Shown here: positions 60,917-64,000 of the stretch, piece after piece | How the letters are laid out: every line of letters starts with the position of its first letter | Position numbering within the stretch: position 1 is the first letter of the stretch | Assembly: GCF_003939025.1 (NCBI RefSeq) | Contig: NZ_RQIH01000003.1 | Span: 62,001 to 126,000, forward strand | Reading direction: 5' to 3' | Source: Rhizobium sophoriradicis | GTDB lineage: Bacteria > Pseudomonadota > Alphaproteobacteria > Rhizobiales > Rhizobiaceae | Length of the DNA stretch: 64,000 nucleotides | The notes under the pieces: model-generated | Database searches by the model: none | Seen by the model: the letters and a program-made list of their open reading frames with translations, nothing else | What the model was told of the DNA's origin: nothing | Translations under genes and position numbers: made by a program

Positions 60917-60946
60917 AAAAAGGCGCCGCGATCAGATCGCGGCGCC
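60917..60946 (-). terminator. dksA-like gene terminator
   Basis: GGCGCCGCGAT (60922-60932) and ATCGCGGCGCC (60936-60946) make a perfect 11-base stem, and five A residues at 60917 read as a T tract on the minus strand. It lies 29 bases after the dksA-like stop. Confidence 0.82.
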
Positions 60947-60974
60947 GATTATATCTCTGCCTATATGGAATCCG

Positions 60975-61394
60975 TCATTCGTCGCGGTAGACTTTTTCAC
61001 GACGTTCGTGGCGCTCCTGCGCCTCGATCGACAGCGTCGCGATCGGGCGGGCGTCGAGGCGCTTGAGACCGATCGGTTCGCCGGTCTCCTCGCAATAGCC
61101 GTAGGTGCCGTCTTCGATCCGCTGCAGGGCCGCGTCGATCTTGGAGATCAGCTTTCTCTGCCGGTCGCGGGCGCGAAGTTCGATCGCCCTGTCGGTTTCC
61201 GACGACGCCCTGTCGGCGAGATCGGGATGGTTTGCGCTTTCCTCGGCCAGATGGTCGAGTGTTTCGCGCGCTTCTCTAAGGATATCGTTTTTCCAGGCGA
61301 CCAGCTTCGCCCTGAAATAGGCACGCTGGTTTACGTTCATGAACTCTTCCTCTTCCGAGGGAACGTAATTGCTAAGATCGATCTTCTCACTCAA
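60975..61394 (-). CDS. dksA: DksA/TraR family RNA polymerase-binding protein
   Basis: A 139-residue DksA homologue. It opens SEKIDLSNYVPSEEEEFMN, then a long coiled coil (about residues 25-95: RAYFRAKLVAWKNDILREARETL, then ETDRAIELRARDRQRKLISKID) that enters the RNA polymerase channel, with the Asp-containing tip ANHPDLADRAS. The zinc module is altered: C-x2-T-x17-S-x2-A in place of four Cys. It may work without zinc, as the Cys-poor DksA2 of Pseudomonas. With ppGpp it should tune rRNA and amino acid genes. TTG 61394, after AGGAGA, is the likely start; ATG 61415 is in the leader. Confidence 0.9.
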   Translation of the reverse strand: MSEKIDLSNYVPSEEEEFMNVNQRAYFRAKLVAWKNDILREARETLDHLAEESANHPDLADRASSETDRAIELRARDRQRKLISKIDAALQRIEDGTYGYCEETGEPIGLKRLDARPIATLSIEAQERHERREKVYRDE

Positions 61395-61476
61395 CGCGAT
61401 TCTCCTGAAGAACATCTCATCTGGGCGGGTGTATATCCCAAGCGCTAGCCGCGATTCAAGCCAAATACGACAGGTA

Positions 61477-61496
61477 AACAGATTTTTAAATCTGTT
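61477..61496. promoter_or_regulatory. Palindrome between dksA and the SixA-like gene
   Basis: AACAGATTT (61477-61485) and AAATCTGTT (61488-61496) are perfect 9-base arms with a two-base centre, in an AT-rich patch. It lies 83 bases upstream of the dksA start and 175 upstream of the SixA-like start, so it could be a regulator site serving one or both divergent genes. Confidence 0.5.
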
Positions 61497-61670
61497 ACAA
61501 TTTTAAGCTAACGGCCTATTTTGTCATGGTTATTCCGGCTGTCGTTTTTGGCTTCGCCCTCAAAACGCCGTGTTGTCAGCCACGTTTTAGGCAGTTGCGG
61601 CATGGCTGGCGATTGACGGCTGCCGACCGCAGCCGCTACTGAAAAGACCCGCCCGATCCTGGATTTGCCC

Positions 61671-62165
61671 ATGACCGTACCGCTGCCTCCGCCCAATCGC
61701 ATCTACCTCCTGCGTCATGCCGAGGCCGCCTGGGCCGAGCCCGGACAGCGCGATTTCGACCGGCCGCTCAACGAAAAAGGTTATGGCGATGCCCAGATCA
61801 TCGCCGACAAGGCAGCCGACAAGGGCTACCGTCCGGATCTTCTGATCAGTTCGACGGCGCTGCGCTGCCGCGACACCGCCGATGCCGTCCACCGGGCGGT
61901 CGGCAGCGGCCTCGACGTGCGCTATGTCGATGCGCTCTACAACGCCACCGTCGACACCTATCTCGAAATCGTCGACGCGCAGGATCAGGCGGCCGTCATG
62001 CTGGTCGGCCACAATCCGACCATGGAGCAGGCGCTGGAGGCACTGATCGGCCCCGAGGCGATGGTCAGCGCCCTTCCCGGCGGCTTTCCGACGGCAGGCC
62101 TTGCCGTGATCGATTTCGATGTGTCCGTCACTGCCTGGCGCCTGACCGATTTCGTTGTCGTCTGA
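61671..62165 (+). CDS. Histidine phosphatase family protein, SixA-like
   Basis: A 164-residue phosphatase of the histidine phosphatase superfamily. The RHA motif (LLRHAEAAW, phosphoaccepting His16) opens the fold; an Arg in STALRCRDTA near 66 and the second catalytic His in VGHNPTMEQ near 108 complete the site. The sequence resembles SixA, which dephosphorylates phosphohistidine on signalling proteins such as NPr in the nitrogen phosphotransfer system. The exact target here is inferred only. The start ATG 61671 follows a TTG two codons upstream. Confidence 0.9.
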   Translation: MTVPLPPPNRIYLLRHAEAAWAEPGQRDFDRPLNEKGYGDAQIIADKAADKGYRPDLLISSTALRCRDTADAVHRAVGSGLDVRYVDALYNATVDTYLEIVDAQDQAAVMLVGHNPTMEQALEALIGPEAMVSALPGGFPTAGLAVIDFDVSVTAWRLTDFVVV

Positions 62166-62222
62166 AGTCGTCGGAGCAATTGGAAGAGCGGCAGATAATT
62201 TCGTTTTCTGCGGGAAACGGAA

Positions 62223-63773
62223 ATGCGTTCGCGCCACTTCTTTTGCGGACAACGTCGCCTTCCTATATTGCCGGCAGTCATCAATCGGAATCGCGCCTTG
62301 CCGCCACGCCTGACATCCCTTGCGGACGACGCCCGCATCGCCTTCGACAATCTCGCCGACCGGGCGACCGGCCTGGTCAATCCGACCTTAAGGCTCGGCG
62401 TCACCGGCCTCTCGCGATCCGGCAAGACGGTTTTCATCTCCTCGCTTGTCCACAATCTCCTGCATGGCGGCCGACTGCCGCTGTTCGAGCCGGTGCAATC
62501 GGGGCGCGTTTCCGCCGTGCGGCTCGAGCCGCAGCCTGATGATGCCGTGCCCCGCTTCCAATACGAGGATCATATCCGGGCGCTGGTGAAGGACCGCATC
62601 TGGCCGGATTCGACCCGCGCCATTTCCGAGTTGCGCATCACGCTCGATTATCAGAGCGCCAGCGGGTGGAATCGCCTGTTCTCGCCCGGCCGGCTGTCGA
62701 TCGATATCGTCGATTATCCCGGTGAATGGCTGCTCGACCTGCCGCTGCTCGGCAAGGATTATCGCACCTTCAGTGAGGAGACGATCGCGCTGGCGCAAAC
62801 CGGCGTCCGCTCCGCCTTGTCGCAGGGATGGTTGGCGCTGACACGTGCCGCCGATATAAATGCCGGCGCCGACGAGATGGTCGCCCGCGAACTTGCCACC
62901 GCCTTTGCCGATTATCTCAAGGCCTGCAAGGCCGACGAACGCTCGCTCTCCACCTTGCCGCCCGGGCGCCTGCTTCTGCCCGGCGATCTCGACGGCTCGC
63001 CGGCGCTGACCTTCGCTCCGCTCGCCTTGCCGCCCGACGGACGTCCCGATCGCGGCTCGCTCTGGGCGATGATGGATAGGCGATACGAAGCCTATAAGTC
63101 GGTGGTCGTCAAACCCTTCTTCCGCGAGCATTTCGCCCGGCTCGACCGCCAGATCGTGCTGGTCGACGCGCTGCAGGCGATGAACCGCGGCCCCGAAGCC
63201 GTTCAGGATCTGGAACGCGCACTGACCGATGTGCTCGCCTGTTTCCGCCCGGGCACCAATTCGCTGCTCTCCTCGCTGCTTGGCCGCCGTATCGACCGCG
63301 TATTGGTCGCCGCCACCAAGGCCGATCATCTCCATCATGAGAGCCATGACCGACTCGACGCATTGACCCGCCGCCTCGTCGATCGCGCCATCGCCCGCAT
63401 TGGCATGGCCGGCGCCGGCATCGATGTGATGGCGCTTGCCTCCGTGCGAGCAACTCGAGAGGCGTTGGTCAAACGTGACGGCCATGACCTGCCCGTTATT
63501 GTCGGGACGCCGATGGCGGGTGAAACCATTGCCGGCGAGCGCTTCGACGGCCAGAGAAAGACCGCGATCTTCCCCGGCGACCTGCCGCAGGATCCGGAAG
63601 GGCTGTTTGACCGTATCGCCTCGGGCGACAACGGTGGAACCCTGCCCGAAGTCAATGTCGTCAGGTTCCGTCCGCCGCATCTCGAGGAAACCGGCGGCGG
63701 CATCAAGCTGTCGGTGCCGCATATCCGCCTCGACCGCGCCATGCAGTTCCTGTTCGGAGACCGTCTCGCATGA
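62223..63773 (+). CDS. YcjX family P-loop ATPase/GTPase-like protein (DUF463)
   Basis: A protein of up to 516 residues with an N-terminal P-loop GLSRSGKT (residues 62-69 from this start), switch-like SIDIVDYPGEWLLDLPLLG near 160 and TKADHLHHESHDRL near 365 (a TKAD-type base-recognition motif), as in the dynamin/stress-type YcjX family. YcjX and YcjF are made together in E. coli and are phage-shock or heat-induced. A start at TTG 62298 (PPRLTSLADDARIAF) is also plausible; ATG 62223 has a GGGAAACGGAA stretch upstream. The next gene overlaps its stop by four bases. Confidence 0.86.
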   Translation: MRSRHFFCGQRRLPILPAVINRNRALPPRLTSLADDARIAFDNLADRATGLVNPTLRLGVTGLSRSGKTVFISSLVHNLLHGGRLPLFEPVQSGRVSAVRLEPQPDDAVPRFQYEDHIRALVKDRIWPDSTRAISELRITLDYQSASGWNRLFSPGRLSIDIVDYPGEWLLDLPLLGKDYRTFSEETIALAQTGVRSALSQGWLALTRAADINAGADEMVARELATAFADYLKACKADERSLSTLPPGRLLLPGDLDGSPALTFAPLALPPDGRPDRGSLWAMMDRRYEAYKSVVVKPFFREHFARLDRQIVLVDALQAMNRGPEAVQDLERALTDVLACFRPGTNSLLSSLLGRRIDRVLVAATKADHLHHESHDRLDALTRRLVDRAIARIGMAGAGIDVMALASVRATREALVKRDGHDLPVIVGTPMAGETIAGERFDGQRKTAIFPGDLPQDPEGLFDRIASGDNGGTLPEVNVVRFRPPHLEETGGGIKLSVPHIRLDRAMQFLFGDRLA

Positions 63774-64000
63774 GCAAGCCCCCGTCCGATCCGCCGCGCC
63801 GCCCACCCGCAGCCTTCGCTTATGAAGATGAGGCATCCGAGCCGCGCGATAGCGGCCGCCAGCAGCAAGGCCGGCGCAAACCCGAAAGCTTCTCTGAGAA
63901 TATCCTCGTGACGCCCGACGAGGATGACCCCTTCATCAATCCTGAAGGGGATCTGAGCGCGCTGCCGGTCGCGACGCCACGCAAGCGGCGTACCTCCTTC
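63770..64000 (+). CDS. YcjF-like (TIGR01620/DUF697) membrane protein, 3' truncated by the window
   Basis: The first 77 residues of a gene that overlaps the ycjX-like stop (ATGA). The start reads MSKPPSDPPRRPPAAFAYED, Pro-rich and acidic, then ESFSENILVTPDEDDPFINP. This fits the N-terminal tail of the TIGR01620/YcjF proteins that pair with YcjX in Proteobacteria; the membrane part is beyond the window. The call rests partly on the neighbour. Confidence 0.75.
   Translation, partial: MSKPPSDPPRRPPAAFAYEDEASEPRDSGRQQQGRRKPESFSENILVTPDEDDPFINPEGDLSALPVATPRKRRTSF

Noticed and set aside
62388..63836. A 482-codon minus-strand frame opposite the YcjX-like gene
   Set aside because: No family resemblance, and the plus strand has the P-loop and TKAD motifs.

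Overview
The window is a GC-rich stretch of alphaproteobacterial core chromosome, most likely from a Rhizobium of the leguminosarum/etli group. The reasons are the NADP-dependent icd, a CckA hybrid kinase, a recA gene preceded by the TTG-N11-CAA operator described for Rhizobium, the split purS/purQ/purL purine system, and several families of palindromic intergenic repeats of the rhizobial mosaic type. The species call is inference from gene content; no rRNA or tRNA gene was recognised.

Layout. 1-9.6 kb: the 3' part of a GH13 alpha-amylase/trehalose-synthase-like gene, a very large AsmA/YhdP-like envelope protein facing a Bcp/PrxQ peroxiredoxin, a DUF455 ferritin-like protein, an M23 peptidase, an RhlE-type RNA helicase and a Nudix hydrolase. 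9.6-17.9 kb: TfoX-like protein, flavin reductase, an orphan periplasmic binding protein, rpe with two downstream genes, purB, then small membrane proteins including an AT-rich orphan. 18-20.3 kb: a PAS-PAS-GGDEF-EAL cyclic-di-GMP protein. 20.5-31 kb: a purine cluster purC-purS-kptA-purQ, a 3 kb accessory interval (lipoprotein, DUF1127 protein, MocR regulator, PagL-like lipid A deacylase) closed by a nested palindrome resembling insertion-sequence ends, then purL, a bolA-family gene, a membrane serine-hydrolase-like gene and grxD. 31-38.5 kb: two tandem Bcr/CflA efflux genes, an acetyltransferase, two tandem inositol-monophosphatase genes, ttcA, glsA and rpsD. 38.7-45.5 kb: HerA-like ATPase, a GNAT/DUF1778 toxin-antitoxin pair with a clear operator, murI, a TrmJ-type methyltransferase, a FUSC transporter-like protein and a secreted protein. 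45.8-49.1 kb: icd, an acetyltransferase, a glutathione S-transferase and a frameshifted AraC-GyrI regulator. 49.5-58.4 kb: alaS, recA with its SOS operator, a PfkB kinase-psuG pair for pseudouridine breakdown, and cckA. 58.7-64 kb: a FliO-like protein, a DUF1062 protein with an S4-like tail, a DksA homologue with a degenerate zinc site, a SixA-like phosphatase, and the YcjX/YcjF-type pair, the second cut by the window end.

Functionally this is mostly housekeeping: purine synthesis (purB, purC, purS, purQ, purL), translation and DNA repair (alaS, rpsD, recA, ttcA), cell-cycle signalling (cckA) and envelope upkeep. No CRISPR array, prophage or complete mobile element was found. The most unusual points are kptA translationally coupled to purQ inside the purine operon, the accessory interval with its insertion-sequence-like scar, the toxin-antitoxin module with its operator over the -10 box, the DksA homologue missing three of four zinc ligands, and several families of dispersed palindromes.
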